DNA of 64,000 nt, from the NCBI RefSeq assembly GCF_000003815.2, contig NC_049991.1, positions 10,623,024 to 10,687,023 on the forward strand. Reading direction: 5' to 3'. The notes beneath the pieces are model-generated. The model was not told the DNA's origin. It saw only the letters and a list, made by a program, of their open reading frames with translations, and made no database searches. Position 1 is the first letter of the stretch. Every line of letters begins with the position of its first letter. This document shows positions 10,179-23,247 of this stretch, in pieces. Position numbers and translations under genes: made by a program. The stretch is from Branchiostoma floridae. Its lineage: Eukaryota > Chordata > Leptocardii > Amphioxiformes > Branchiostomatidae.

Positions 10179-13100
10179 CTAGTCCTCCATGGTTATGTTT
10201 CTAAACAGGTAGGACATGGACTCTTGGTTGTGGATACGTCGGATGGCCTCGGAGATCAGCACACTTATGTCCACTGTCTTGATCTTGTGGCACTGCAGCT
10301 TCTGCACCTCATGTGACACCGAGTTGGTCACCACAATCTGGGGGACAGGTGCAGTCATGTGTCACCATAGTTAGACAAAACACAAAGTTTATATACTTAA
10401 CAATACATGCACACAACTGTGGTTAGTAAGGAAGCTATACACGAAAGTTTAGACTACTTTGTGTGTTGTAGCATTGGGGGCTTTCATACATGATCGTAAA
10501 GCAAGACATATAGCACTTTACACAAGCCAAATTTATTGGTCTATAGACCATATGGGTAAGTATGAAAATCAGACCTCGTCAATGGTAGATTCCTCCAGCA
10601 ATCTGGGGGCGTCTGATGACAGCAGACCGTGGGTCGCCATGGCGTAGATCTTGTATGCACCTCTGTCTTTCAACATGGATGCACAAGCAACAAAGGTCTC
10701 CACATCGTCAATGATGTCATCCTGTTCAGAATGAAGTTAAGAGAATTATTCATGATACACATACACTTTTCAGTTCTTAAATAATTATTGAGAATCATTG
10801 ATACACTTTTGAAGCATTCAATTCAAAATTTGTGTAGACTATGTAAAAAGATTTTCACAAGATCTCCTGTTTGAATACATACAGTAACTTGACAAACATG
10901 TACCAGTACATATAACAAGTCACGATTGTAAAAGGAATCTACATCCACTTTACTTAAAGGAAACATCTAGGTGTTATGTACACCTCTTAGTGAAACAGTA
11001 CAAATGCCTATGTTACCACTTACCACAATGATGGCTATGCGGCCCCCTACATCCCCTACAACGTTGATGGGAGGTTTCTCCTTGGCCGTCAGCACTGTAA
11101 CACAACATGGTACAAAAGAATGAGCCTAGGTTTCTCCAACACTGGAAGCAATAGTCTGTGTCAAGTGAAATAAATGTACATTGTACATTTCGCAGCCGCA
11201 CCACAACCGGCAGGACAGTGAGGCATTGTCGCAATCTCCAAAGTTTTCGGTGCCAGCATTCCCAAGGAGTTGACAGACTGAGGCCTTATCGTGGCTCCAG
11301 AAACTAAAATGCACCATGCACAAAGAATATGGTGGTTAATAAGTGGCTGTAGACAGAAATGGGATTTTTTCACGGGTACAGAATCTAGGGTAGCAGAAAC
11401 AAACAGAAGTGCTCTGCTTTGATGTTGAATTGAAACAAAGCAAACCAAGAATGCAGAGAAAAACCACTGCCAGCATGGTACCATTTGGTGAGCTGTACCT
11501 ACCTAAGCACACAAAAGCGTTTTCTGTTGCAACCTCGGCCATATTCTGCATTATGAAATGCTCTTTGCCAGCATCTTTAAGAATATAAATCTTTCATAGC
11601 AACATTTCTATTTGAAGATACATCCTTTCAAACGACCATATAATAGAATCATGCACATTAGACAGACATGCAAGGCCAATCACTCCCCAGATTGATTCAA
11701 ACAAATATATCAACATTATTTTGCCGTATTAATGTAAAGAGCAACTGGAATAAGGAACCCAGGACTGAGAAAAGGACAAAGAAGTGATCGTACTTGGGAC
11801 TCCGATTCCAAAGTCGGCTGACCAATAGCGTCCACCTACAATTGCGGNNNNNNNNNNNNNNNNNNNNNNNNNNNNNNNNNNNNNNNNNNNNNNNNNNNNN
11901 NNNNNNNNNNNNNNNNNNNNNNNNNNNNNNNNNNNNNNNNNNNNNNNGGGGAATGTCTTGCATCTTCTTGTGTCTCAGACCTGAAAGGAAATCTCTGGCA
12001 GAATCCACAGCAGTTGCTGAAAAACCCTGAAGTTAGCAGATCTTTTCAGTTAAGTGATGATCTATAGACAAACATTCCCATTTGTACAATACTAGGAACA
12101 GTCTTCCATACACTACCTACTGCTACTACTATGGCACTACTGGCGCTACTAGAACAAGTATTACACACAAAATGTAAGGCATGCAGCTATTGCTACAAAT
12201 TGACACAAAAATACATTCTACATAATGTTGAAAGGAATGTTAATGTCAGAGCAAACTGTTAGGCTACAAACATGCGGTCTGTATGGCAAAAGGACAATAC
12301 CAAAATTATGGAAAAACTATACCTCTTCAAACAAATGTTGTACTGGCTACTTCTACAACTGCCTATGTCAAAAATCCTCTACATTAAATTCTTACACTAT
12401 CTATAAATTGTGCTGAAGGGTTTTGGTAGTAGGAATGACAGTTATCTGTCCTTCTGTGAGACAATCTGCTGGGAATGCCAGGAGGTGGAAAAAAAACATG
12501 CAGGAGAATTTATCTAAGGCTGCTGCAGAGGAAACCTCACCGTCCCGAGCGCAAGGACTACTTCCTGGGGAGTCTGTAGGACAAATGACAGGGACACAGC
12601 ATGGGCCATTACATCATGGTGGAACTTTAACTACATACTACTCATGGGGGTGGGAGGGCATGGCAGAAAAATGTCTGATCTAGTTATCATCTACAGCTGG
12701 GCCGTACTTCAGTTTCCCTCTGGCCCTTTACAAAACAACTTTTCACTACAGCAATTTTAGGGTAAGGAATGTTGCTACACTAGGCTAAGCATTTTGATGC
12801 GCTTTTATGTCATGTGCAAACCTCATGTGCAAACCTTCAAGGCAATTTTCATTTCATTTGTAAAGAATGAGAACTAGATCACACACTTTGTGTTAGACTG
12901 TTAACCTTACTGCTACTGTATGAGACAAAAATGATTTGTCATTGATGATGTTACAATGTTAGATTATACTGAAGATGGGCAGGCCATGATGCAGCTGTTT
13001 GATCAGTATTAAGCTTCAATCATGTTGCATTTTGCTTCAGTGTCAATCATCTTTTAACTGCTCAGCCCACCATGCAGGGACTATAACTGCTCAAAATGAA

Positions 13101-16100
13101 ATATTGTTAATGTTAGAACTCTGTGTTATCCTTCACCACGCATGAACTGACTAGAAGGTGACACGCAAGGCCAACAAGGCACTGAAAGCACGAGAACACG
13201 CCAGCACTACAATCCACACGCGTGCTAAGAGGGTTGGCTGAGTTGGTAGGGCAGTCCATGCTACATGTACATGTATGTACAACTGGAGGGCGCTCCACTG
13301 TTAAAAGGCCACACACGAGACGTCCAAGAGGTGTTACTCACTAGGCCATTCTAACCCAGTATTCTGAGCGACGACCGGCGGAGGCGAGTGGCGCCCATCG
13401 ATCGCATCAGACTCTGCCTCTTTGGTTTCGCCGTGGATGACCGCCAGCCCCAGCCGCAGCCTCTCGGCAAGCGACTGTGCTCTGAAACATATTGCTATGT
13501 GACGACAAGCAAACCAACAAGAAATACTGGCAACAAAAAACTCTTGTCATCATCCTGATGATTTAGACTGTAAGTTGGAATAGATTTGCTTTCTTTCATA
13601 TTAATCTTAACATCACAAGAATTTAATCATAGTATCACATAAAAACTGACACTGCAGGACAACAAAAACTCTACCAATGTCTGGAATAATGGGAACAATA
13701 CCAACATGTAAATATCAATTAAACATTATACCATTAAGACACAAACTAAAGATCGATGTAATCAATTATCAGATTTGTAAACAGACAAAACCCAACCCTA
13801 CCTTCTTGCAGATCCTGGGTTCTTAGCAACTATCACTGCATTTCTATAATCTGGGATCTGAAAGTACATTGCATAAAACATGTCAACTTTGCCAAAAAAG
13901 GAAAACTGCCAAATGTGAAAGACGTCACATTTCTGTCTTTGCTGTAATTTCAAACCTACAGCTTTCCCTAGACTGTCAACTTGGCATAAAAAGGAAAACT
14001 GGTGTGAAAGACATCACATTTCTGTCTTTGCTGTAATTTCAATCCTAAAGCTTTCCCTAGACTGGTTAGCTGCCTCCAAATGAAGCTGCACCTACCTGCT
14101 CCTGTATGTACTGCAAGAGGAAAGGGGATGCTCTCAAGTTGTCCACAGGGACATCAAAGAAACCCTGGATTTCCTTGGCATGGAGGTCCATTGTGATTAG
14201 GTGTGTCATGCCTGAAAAAATACCAACACAAGAGATACTTATCAATTATAACATTATTTAAAAAAACACAGATAATTCGACTGATTCAAATTGAGTAAAG
14301 TGTATGAGACCATACCCTATGCATATCAATGAGGCCATTGAAATTAACAGCTGCCTCTACCTGCCATGAAACCAATAATATTCATCACTCTGGTGTTGTG
14401 AGCTAAGCTCTGATGGGACAAGAACTAAAAATCAATAAAACCAGTGATGTACAGTTTATTGATGGAGCTATACTTTTCTTCATTGAAAACTAAAAAAAAT
14501 ACAACAATGCCTTCTCTGATGCCAAGTCAATTATACAAGCAAGTTTCTAAAACACATTAATGTGCATAATGTGTCTCCCCAACACCACTCTCGGGATCTT
14601 TTTATGGTATGAATAACACGGAATTTTCAGTGCAGCTGACACAATTGCCATTTATGTGTGCCAACAATAACAACTAGGATTCTTCCATATCAACCTTAAA
14701 AAGGAGCCCGCAATTATGGTACCTCCAGTACACACAATCTCACAAACTCTCACCAAATGTACAATGTTTTTTTTAAGTGATTGGTAATCAGTATTGATCC
14801 TGAAGAAGGCGACAGTGGTGGTTGAAAATTTGATCCGTGTCTACCTTTGTGTTGGAAGAAAGTTTAGCTCTGTGATATGTAAAATGTTTCTCTCTTCATG
14901 ATTTACTCACCTGCTTTACACAAGAGACTGGCAAGTAGTTTGGCAGGGATGGATCCTCTTTTTCTCATCTTACTCTGTTTGCTGTACGGCAGGTACGGGA
15001 TAACAGCTACGATACTCTCTGCACAGGACGTCTTACATGCATACATCATAATCAACAGCTCCATAATACTGGTGTTAACCTCCCTGGAAGTGGACAAAAA
15101 TTCACATCAGTTCTAATGTAACTCTGTATACAGTCAAAACTGCAAAAGAAGGGACAGATAAACTCTGGTCTATGTGGACACTATGCACAGAATTCTTAAT
15201 ACATGTCAATGCAAAAAAATCTTTTCACATTAGCCAGGTGGCCTGTATGTAAATGTGGACACTTGTACAAGTTTGTGTAAATTTTTTGTGCTTTTCTAAG
15301 ATAAAACTACACTGACATCAATGTGTGCATCTTCCAAACTTGGCTTCACATAGAATCATAAATTGGCTTCGAGTTCCAATAATTGATCAATAGCCCATGT
15401 GTATTCATACTTACTTGCTTCCAGTCTGAATGATGAAGACATCTTGCCCTCTGACTGAACAATCTATATCTACTTTTGTTTCTGCAAGGGAAAAACATCA
15501 TTACCAAATCTCCTTTAAAAAGTAGTACACAACTGGATGACATCATTCACAAACCTCCAATATTTCAATACCAATTCTAGCAAAATATTGGGACGATAAT
15601 AATCATACTTTTGTAGTTCAGTCACGGTCAAACATTGTGCAGTAAATAAATAAATGTGCCAATAGAGTGATAAAACTCATTAAAGTTTCTTACCTGCATT
15701 CTCGTCATTTCTCACCGAACAGGGTGCAAGCTCCAATCCAAGACGGCTGAAAGATAAAGATAAACCACTACTTACTAGTCGTTCACATGTGAAGGTCCTT
15801 AGTCCTAACCTCTAAAATCATTGACTAGTACTAGTAGCAGTAGTAGGCCATTGGAACTGATCATTTAATAAGGTCTGCGCACATAATCACGTAAGGCCAA
15901 CTGATTTACTCAAGTGGAACCAGGAAAACTGAGTCTGGCACAAGAGAAAGACTGGTGGACATTGTGACTTATGACAGGTGTGACAGCTGATAATTACCAT
16001 GATCATTTTCAACATTTCAAGCATGCTGCCATGTCAATCAATAAATTCAAAAGTGAGTCAAGGCATAATAACAATACATTTGACTTTGACTTTACAATAC

Positions 16101-16940
16101 ACTTGAAAATACAAACTCATTTTGTACTCTGTGCCAAAGTTAAATAGCCAGTTTACTTCATTCCTGTGCATTATGTCAATCTCTAAGCTGATGCCGGCAA
16201 AGTTACTACAGTTTTTGCTAATGACATAATTTCTCCCAACAGCTTTTCTTTTTTTTTTTGCTCTCTAAAAGTCCAAACTTTGTTCTTTCTCATTTGCATC
16301 TAATGAATGGCTTGTTGACACAGCAGTTTTAGAAAGGCAAATATATTTGGTTTATATTTATCCTGCTTATCGGCTTCTGGTCACAAATAGTTTGTGATTT
16401 TTCGACTACCAAAAACTGGTGACCCAAATAAGACAAGGTATGCTATAAACTGATATGTGAGACCTATTGACCAGATGTGTTCATATACGTGTGTTTCATA
16501 ATTTACAAGTACAACATGTTACCAAAGCTACAAAATTACAAACCATAATATTTTTATGAACCTCCCTAAAATACTTTGTAACAGACAAGGTCGAGCTAAC
16601 GGTTACTTCTGCGCAACCATCACAGTCAGAGAGTCAGGTTTCAAGCCTCATGGTATCGTGAGATCATAATTTTTGGGGCAGCACTAAACAGATGGGCATC
16701 GTATCATAAATGGAGCCACATACAGAAGAGTCATAGGACTGTTATGCAAATTATTTCAAGTCTGCAGATATAATAATTAGTTTTGCAGCAATACAGAAAA
16801 TAATTCATGAGATGATGCGCAACACAATTCCACACCTACCTCGCCACAAGTCTCGCCAAGTCGGGGTGGGAATTCCCCGTAAATAAAAGTAACCCGGTCT
16901 TCGATGCAATGTTCATTGCGTGAGATGGGTTCCTGGGCAT
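10179..16940 (-). CDS. PRPSAP2: PRPP synthetase-associated protein (PRPSAP1/2 orthologue)
   Basis: Ten minus-strand exons, 5' to 3': 16840-16940, 15694-15746, 15415-15481, 14911-15083, 14096-14211, 13802-13857, 13342-13481, 11024-11094, 10575-10721, 10179-10337 (stop TAG). Phases join exactly to 360 residues, the normal family size (about 356-369). It is a non-catalytic relative of ribose-phosphate pyrophosphokinase that binds and restrains PRPS1/2 in nucleotide synthesis. Diagnostic stretches are [56 protein letters not shown] (the insert absent from PRPS enzymes), [19 protein letters not shown] and [10 protein letters not shown]. The PRPP loop reads DDIIDDVET rather than the catalytic DDMADTCGT, marking it as PRPSAP. 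Two in-frame ATGs are possible (16940 and 16916); the upstream one is taken. Vertebrate PRPSAP1 and PRPSAP2 are paralogues, so this single copy may be pro-orthologous to both. The 100-N gap falls in an intron. Confidence 0.95.
11848..11947. other. Assembly gap (100 N)
   Basis: Exactly 100 unresolved bases in a PRPSAP intron, a conventional placeholder for a gap of unknown size. Flanking exons 11024-11094 and 13342-13481 join in phase (A + TG gives Met), so no coding exon need be missing. Confidence 0.99.
13881..14064. repeat. Tandem duplication of about 93 bp in PRPSAP intron
   Basis: Segments 13881-13973 and 13974-14064 both run from GTCAACTT through CACATTTCTGTCTTTGCTGT to CTTTCCCTAGACTG, with small indels. 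It is a simple head-to-tail duplication next to exon 14096-14211. Confidence 0.8.
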
Positions 16941-17328
16941 CCCAGGTGCCCAGGCACAACTAGAAAGAAAATGGGAATTGAACAGAAACGAAAGAAAGAA
17001 GGAAAGAGGAGGGAAAATTGACGCAGCACGTTATGGCGCGAACTCCCTTGACCATCTACCCTGTGAAGTGCTGGTTGTGTAATATTTCCCCCATGAAGCA
17101 ATGCGGTAAACAGCTTGAGAAACTACTGCGTGTTGCATTGTGGGTACAGAGTAATATTTATTCATCTCTGATAAAGGTAAAGCATGTGACCAATCACGAC
17201 AGACTGATCAGAAAAAGGAGGGAAAGTGATCAAAACAACCCCCCTGTTCATTTAGGATCCTTGTCTACCCTCCGTTGTTTACCAGTCCTGCGGAGCTGTA
17301 CGCGTCTGCAGGCTATGCCTGCCCCACG
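16941..17328. promoter_or_regulatory. Probable bidirectional promoter of PRPSAP and NTHL1
   Basis: The start codons of the two divergent genes are 388 bp apart, so both 5' UTRs and promoters must share this interval or overlap. There is a CCAAT on the plus strand at about 17189 (GACCAATCACGA) and no obvious TATA box. Shared control is inferred only from distance. Confidence 0.6.
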
Positions 17329-20300
17329 ATGAGTACATCGGCGTACTTCAGGCCGGTAACACGCAGCCAGGCCGCCCAGAGTGGCAGCAAATTCGCCGAT
17401 CTGAAGGCTAGAGCCCAGGCTTTGCAGACCACGAGGTCAAGAGGGGGAAAATCAACACCCACTGCCCAGGGAGGACCCTCCTCCTCTGCCGACCCTACCG
17501 GGCCATCCCAGAAGAAGACAGCTCAGAAGAGAGTTAAACGTGAACACACTAAAATAGAGTATGAAGCCGAGGCAGAAGGGGATGCAAAAGGCTCTAGCAG
17601 TTCTGCCAAGCCAAGAACCACACACAGCATCAAGAAGGAGAGGTGGGAGCCAGAGAGATGGAGGGAACAGCTGGAGAACATCAAGAGGATGAGGGCAGCC
17701 AGAGATGCACCTGTAGACTCCATGGGGTGTCAGACCTGCCCCGATAAAAATGCTGCACCTGAGGTTGGTGGTGATTCAAATAAACAAAAATCATGTTTTG
17801 TTTTATCACAGCTGTAATGTTTAGCTGTTAGGCATGTTTTTTTTTTGTGTTTTTTTTTGGCAATGCATGATAGTTGTTGCATGACAAAAGGCAATATCAT
17901 GAATTTACAGGGCATTGAGTATGTTGTGTCAAGTTGAACGTTTCCTTTCAACTGTAATACTGGGAAAATTCTAACACTATCTCAAGACCTCAGTTAATCT
18001 TAATGTTCATACATTATATGCTGTGTCTAGCAGTCATCTCATACTCAGAAAACATTTTCAACCTCCTGTCTAACTGAATTGGATTCAGTGATGCATATTT
18101 GTTTGAGTAGCTCTTTTTTTTTTCAAGTATCCATCAAGAGATTTACCACAAAAAAGAAAAAGGAAATGCTTTTAATATAGTTTTATTGGAGTGCCACGCC
18201 CCCTTTTAGATGCATGCATTTCTCAGAATTTCTGGTCAATATTTATTTATTTATCAATCGTTCGCATGCATCATTAGAATTTCTGGTGCATTGGTTCAAA
18301 AGATAGCAAAGGGAAAGTCATGTGATGGTCATTGATGTCTAGTAAAGAAATTTGCAAGTAAGCCCCATGACATCCTTGTGACTAAAGAGGTCTTTGATTT
18401 GCAGGAATCGTTAGCCCCAAATCTTGTAGGGATGTTTGCATAATCATGGCTCATTATCCATGTTGTTGGAAGATACCAGGACTCAACAAGTGATGTGGAT
18501 TTGTACCAAGAAAGTCTGTAAATTTTCTAAGCATGACGCCAAATAATAGTTAGTTAGTTACTCAAGCAACTGGATATGATTTGGAAATGGTCAGTCAAAT
18601 TGCATAACTATCATTTGGTGTTTATTATTACGTTGCATATATAACAACTGGCTTCATCTTTTCACTCACTAACCACGGTCAGCAAGCAAAGAGATTGAGC
18701 CTTCGAGTACTACAGAGGATGGGAGCCGGGCAACATACTTGTATTACCTGAATGTCCAACCATCATTGATATATCTATGAAGTATAGGCACTTAATTCAT
18801 ACTGAGCAATAATGAATTATGCCTTTGGTGTCATTGCTTAAAGCACTTGCTTGCGATCTTTTTTGCTTAAAGGTTACTTCTTATTAAATAGAGTGAGGGA
18901 AGACAATATATCCTTAATGATTTCTGTATAGTATGTATTACTTCTCAATCTCCTAACTGTCATCCTGTCCACCAGGTGAAGAGGTACCATGCGCTCATAT
19001 CCCTCATGCTGTCCAGCCAGACTAAAGACCAGATGACATCAGCAGCCATGAAGCGACTGATAGACCATGGTCTGACTGTGGACAACATCCTGAAGACCAG
19101 CGACCAGAAACTCGGGGAGCTGATATATCCTGTGGGCTTTTGGAAGGTATTCAAATTGTTTTCATCATCTCTGCCCTAAAAGTAGAATGGAACTAGAAAG
19201 GCAACATTTTCCCCAAAATGCAGAATGGTTCCCCATAGCTTTTTGTCAAGCTACTCTTAGTCGTACACAATATTTTACCATTGTGTCCGAGAGAAAAAAT
19301 AACCTACATCGTACATCTACTTGTTTTTTTTTGACCAGGTCATTAACATAATCATACAATACCATTAGGCTCGCCCTATAGTATTATGCACGACTCGGAG
19401 AGAAAAAAATTGAAAATAGAAAATTGCTCATACTTACAATTAACTTCTTATATCCAGCCTAAGCTCTGATTGGCTAAGGACTAAAAAAGAAAAAGAACAC
19501 GCCGGCAACAGTATGTATTCCCCTACTATGGAAACATATAACAAGCGTTTGACAGATTCCCTTTGTACCAGAAATGCAGACAGCTTTGATATTCCCACCG
19601 CCTAAACTCCATGAACATGAAATTTAGAGGGCAAAGATAAAGATAAACTGGTTGTTCATCCATGGTCCATTTGCCACATTGGTCACAAATGTCTGCCATA
19701 GCACGCCAAATGTTAGGATGGTGGCACTGGCATATACTGAGCCAGTTGATTTAAGGCACATAATTGGTTGACTGGTGGGTTAATTAAGTGCAAGCATACT
19801 GGTACTGGAGACTTTATTCTGCATGTGTACTGAACTTCATGTTGGTTATAATGAGCACTTTCAACCAGACAATTAGTCATGACTGATTAACCAATTTAGA
19901 CGTGACCTGCTTTTGTATGAGATTAGCTATTACAGTAGAGCTGAGAGGAGGCTGTGTTGATGTTTTAACATTGGTCTGTCCTTGTTTCTGCTTTCAGACC
20001 AAGGTCAAGTATATCAAAAACACCACCCAGATGGGAAGGACCAGTACGGTGGAGACATCCCTGCAACAGTAGCAGAGATGTCAAGTGCCGGGTGTTGGCC
20101 CTAAAATGGCCTATCTGACAATGGATGTAGGATGGGGAAAGGTAAACAAACAACAGACATTTTGTTTCAAATATTATATCTCCATCTTTGTAGTTCAATG
20201 ATGCGCTGTCTTGAGTCTCGAAATGAAAGCTCAAGGAATATGTGTTTTAGGCTGTTAACTCACCATAAATGATTATAAATTATTGTTAACACATATTTAA

Positions 20301-21897
20301 ATTCAGAAGAACTCTGTACTGTCTCAGTGCCTAGATTAGAGATAAGAGAAGATAATTTTTTTTTATTTCTTGGTTTGTTTTTTCAATGGCAGGTTGAAGG
20401 GATCTGTGTGGACACACATGTACATCGGATCTCCAACAGACTTGGGTGGCTGAAGAAGCCTACCAAAGTGCCAGAAGATACAAGAATGGCACTTGAGGAA
20501 TGGTTACCTAGGTTTGTAGAATACATTTCAGAATAGCATTAGATATACAAACAGAGAAAACTAGAATTTCTTTTTTTTTTTCATCTTGTGTGGAATGAAT
20601 GATCATCAAGCAATATAGAGGTTAGGCTTGGGCTTATTTTGGATGTCTTCTTTTAGCTATTTTTTTTACAAGGCTTTCTCTTTTCTGAAATGTTATTTTT
20701 TGTAGCAAATCTGACAAACTAGAAAGCCCAGTAAAATATCTAAAAAGACATCCAAAATAAGCCAAACCCTAACGTCTGCTTAGAGAATAATCAATCATGT
20801 CTATTAAGTAATTTCCCTTTACATACAGTGTACATGTTGCACAATAGTCTTGGTCTTATTAAAAGAGTTGCAATTAAGAAATTATATACTTGTTCCAGTA
20901 TTCTGTTCCATATAGTTTTAGCATTCACCTAAATATTTCTGAGCCCCAAAGCCGTAATGTTGCATAAGTGCAAGTAGCATGCATGCAACAGCTACACTGT
21001 TGGTATCATGTCCACTTTGCTATGAAGTACCTTTAGATTGTTATCTCTGTTCATGGTGTGTCACTTTGTAACATGCTGTTACATTTAGGTAGTGATTTAA
21101 AGTGGTCAGACTTTGGTGTTACATGCTTCTCTGTGTTTTCCATTGACTTACCAAAATATACTTTTACTGTTGTTTTGCTAAGCCTTAATGTGTGTTTTCA
21201 AACCCACTGTACCATCTCTGCAGACTGGTAGTGCATTTGAAAACCATGACAAAACAATATCATGTGTTGAGAAACAAGCCATTCATTTGATTGATCATAA
21301 TGACAAGCTATTTTCAGCCTTTCCAGGTGAGATCCATTCAATGAGACCACCTAACCACTTTGTGTAAATAATCTATTGAAGGCATTGTTAAGTGGCGTTG
21401 CTTGGAATTCAATGGATACAAATGCGTGCATCACCAGTTTATACACTGCCAGAACAAAGCTTGGAAAGTCCTTTGTTCTTAACTTTAGAAGACTCCTTTG
21501 CTGTTCATCCCAGCATTCTTTGTGTATAAGGAATAAATTGAATAAAACTAAGTTGCTGGAGTTACTAGTATTAATTAATTTTTTGTCGAGGGTGTTAAAG
21601 GAACCCGAGTGGGTGTGCAACCCTATTTCCCCATAGTATGCCTCGTCCCATGTTCTAACTGTATCTGTATCTATATAGCCGGTATAACCGCTGTTCGGTG
21701 TAACACACCAGCTAACTATTACTATACTCCTTCACAGGGAACACTGGAGTGAGCTGAACTGGTTGCTGGTTGGTTTCGGGCAGCAGACATGCCTGCCTGT
21801 CGGTGCAAAGTGCAGTGGATGCCTGAACAAGGAGATCTGTCCCTTTGGAAAGTCTCAGCTCAGATATTCCAAAAACAAGAAGTCACCAAAAAAGTGA
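17329..21897 (+). CDS. NTHL1: Endonuclease III-like DNA glycosylase (NTHL1), exon 3 frameshifted
   Basis: Exons: 17329-17763, 18976-19146, 19998-20141, 20393-20511, 21738-21897 (stop TGA). The product is a bifunctional glycosylase/AP lyase removing oxidised pyrimidines in base excision repair, in nucleus and mitochondria. The N-terminal ~100 residues are basic and low complexity, then [19 protein letters not shown], the helix-hairpin-helix GVGPKM with the catalytic Lys, VDTHVHR with the catalytic Asp, and the 4Fe-4S ligands C-x6-C-x2-C-x5-C in the last exon. Exon 3 is 144 bp where homology predicts 147. It appears to lack one base near 20033, one near 20080 and one near 20086, each in or beside a short homopolymer. 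Unrepaired, translation stops at TAG 20070-20072, before the catalytic Lys. The other exons are intact. A sequencing or assembly error is likelier than a pseudogene. ATG 17329 is used; upstream in-frame codons lack ATG. Confidence 0.92.
20621..20773. repeat. Hairpin MITE relic in NTHL1 intron 4
   Basis: Arms 20621-20648 and 20746-20773 are imperfect inverted repeats (GTTAGGCTTGGGCTTATTTT against its near complement ending CCCTAAC). The whole is about 153 bp. No target duplication could be fixed. Confidence 0.65.
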
Positions 21898-22179
21898 CTG
21901 GTAGAGAAACAACCACAAAAGGCAATAGCATTCAAGTTCCAGTAACCTGTATCAGCTTGCAGCATTCTCATAGATTGCTTTGGACATGCATTATCATATC
22001 ATTTACGGTTACTATGTTTTGATTTTGAGAACAATCTCTACAGGAGGTACCTATTATGGTATGTACTATATTAATATTGAGATGGATAGTGTTTGCATGT
22101 CCAAATATAAAATCTAACTATTCAGACACCATTTGGATCTCTTCTAGCAAACCAGAAGCATCTGCTCATCCCTTAGAAG
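21898..22179 (+). other. Probable NTHL1 3' UTR
   Basis: The sequence after the NTHL1 stop has no AATAAA before the transposon starting at 22180. A hexamer at 22249-22254 lies inside that transposon and could serve as the signal, but this is unproven. No gene seen. Confidence 0.35.
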
Positions 22180-23247
22180 CCATAGAGTCCATTCCAAGAC
22201 ACCATGAGGGTTTTTAGGCGATATTTATAATTAGTCTGAATTATTTTGAATAAAAGAATATCTGAGCCACAATAATTAAATTATTTTCAAAAAATTGACT
22301 AAGAAAATACTCATTTATTTGAATTTCTTTGAATATTTTAGAAACATTTTGAAAGTAACTATACAAAAATATCTTTATTTAGAATAATTGTGTAACCTCT
22401 CTGTGATTATTTCACATTTAGGCCACACCAATTTAATTTCTTGGTTCACGGATTTTTTCATAAAAAATATGGAGCGAGAGGGCGAAATAAAAATAAAAAT
22501 AAAACTTGGTTGGGGTAAAGGTAACGGCTAATCCAAAACACAAAGAAAAAAGTTTTCAGCTTGAAAAAAGTACAAAAACACTATTATTGTACAGTAACCG
22601 CACCTGAACCCACACTTTAAGGAGCTTATAATGTAAAGGTCAATTTGCTACACCAGAAAGTTGGTCAATGGTTTCATTAATGGTGAAAATTTGCTGAGTG
22701 GTAATTTTTATTTTTATTTTTTTTTCCAAAAAATAGGAGCGAGCGAATCCGTGAACCAAGAAATTAAATTGGTGTGGCCTTACAAAGATTTACAAAAAAT
22801 GGTAAACCTTGCCAAATGGTAAAATTAGTTTATTGCCCCCATAAAAGTAAGCCCTATTGTTGCATCTGTATATTTTTAGATTTCACTGCTGGGCACTGGT
22901 GGATCCTTTGTGGTGGGCCATTGTTGCATGGCACCCAACCATACTTTGCAAGGATGTGTGAATTGCTATCTTCCCAGCCCACCGAACCATTTACAAAAAA
23001 TGGTAGAAAATGGTAAATAATGGTAGAATGCTGTTATCATTATTTAGAAACCATTAGAAGTATCCAATTCCACACCATGAATATTTCCAAAGTTTTACAG
23101 GACCAGGGAAATATTTATAAAGTTGAAACAGTGTTAAAAATATTTCTGAAGTATCAAATGTCCTAGATATATAATTACAAAGCTTTAAAATCAATTCTAA
23201 ACAATGGCAACAAACATCTGCATGGTGTCTTGGAATGGACTCTATGG
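22180..23247. mobile_element. Non-autonomous DNA transposon with 27-bp terminal inverted repeats
   Basis: A perfect inverted repeat at 22180-22206 and 23221-23247 (outer end CCATAGAGTCCATTCCAAGA) bounds 1068 bp of very AT-rich sequence. No transposase is encoded. A second, complete inverted-repeat element is nested inside at 22421-22779. The family is unknown; a target duplication is not clear. Confidence 0.75.
22421..22779. mobile_element. Nested MITE with TTA target duplication (PIF/Harbinger-like)
   Basis: A 359-bp element. Both ends carry about 35 bp of near-perfect inverted repeat beginning GGCCACACCAATTTAATTTC. It is flanked by TTA at 22418-22420 and TTA at 22780-22782. A 3-bp TWA duplication is typical of PIF/Harbinger transposition, which suggests the class. 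It inserted into the older 22180-23247 element. Confidence 0.75.

Noticed and set aside
11697-12030. Frames spanning the 100-N gap, including a possible minus-strand exon ending near the gap
   Set aside because: The frames count N as coding, and the PRPSAP exons on either side join exactly, leaving no room for another exon.
17018-17332. A 104-codon frame upstream of NTHL1
   Set aside because: It lies in the shared promoter/5' UTR interval, in another frame from NTHL1, without recognised content.
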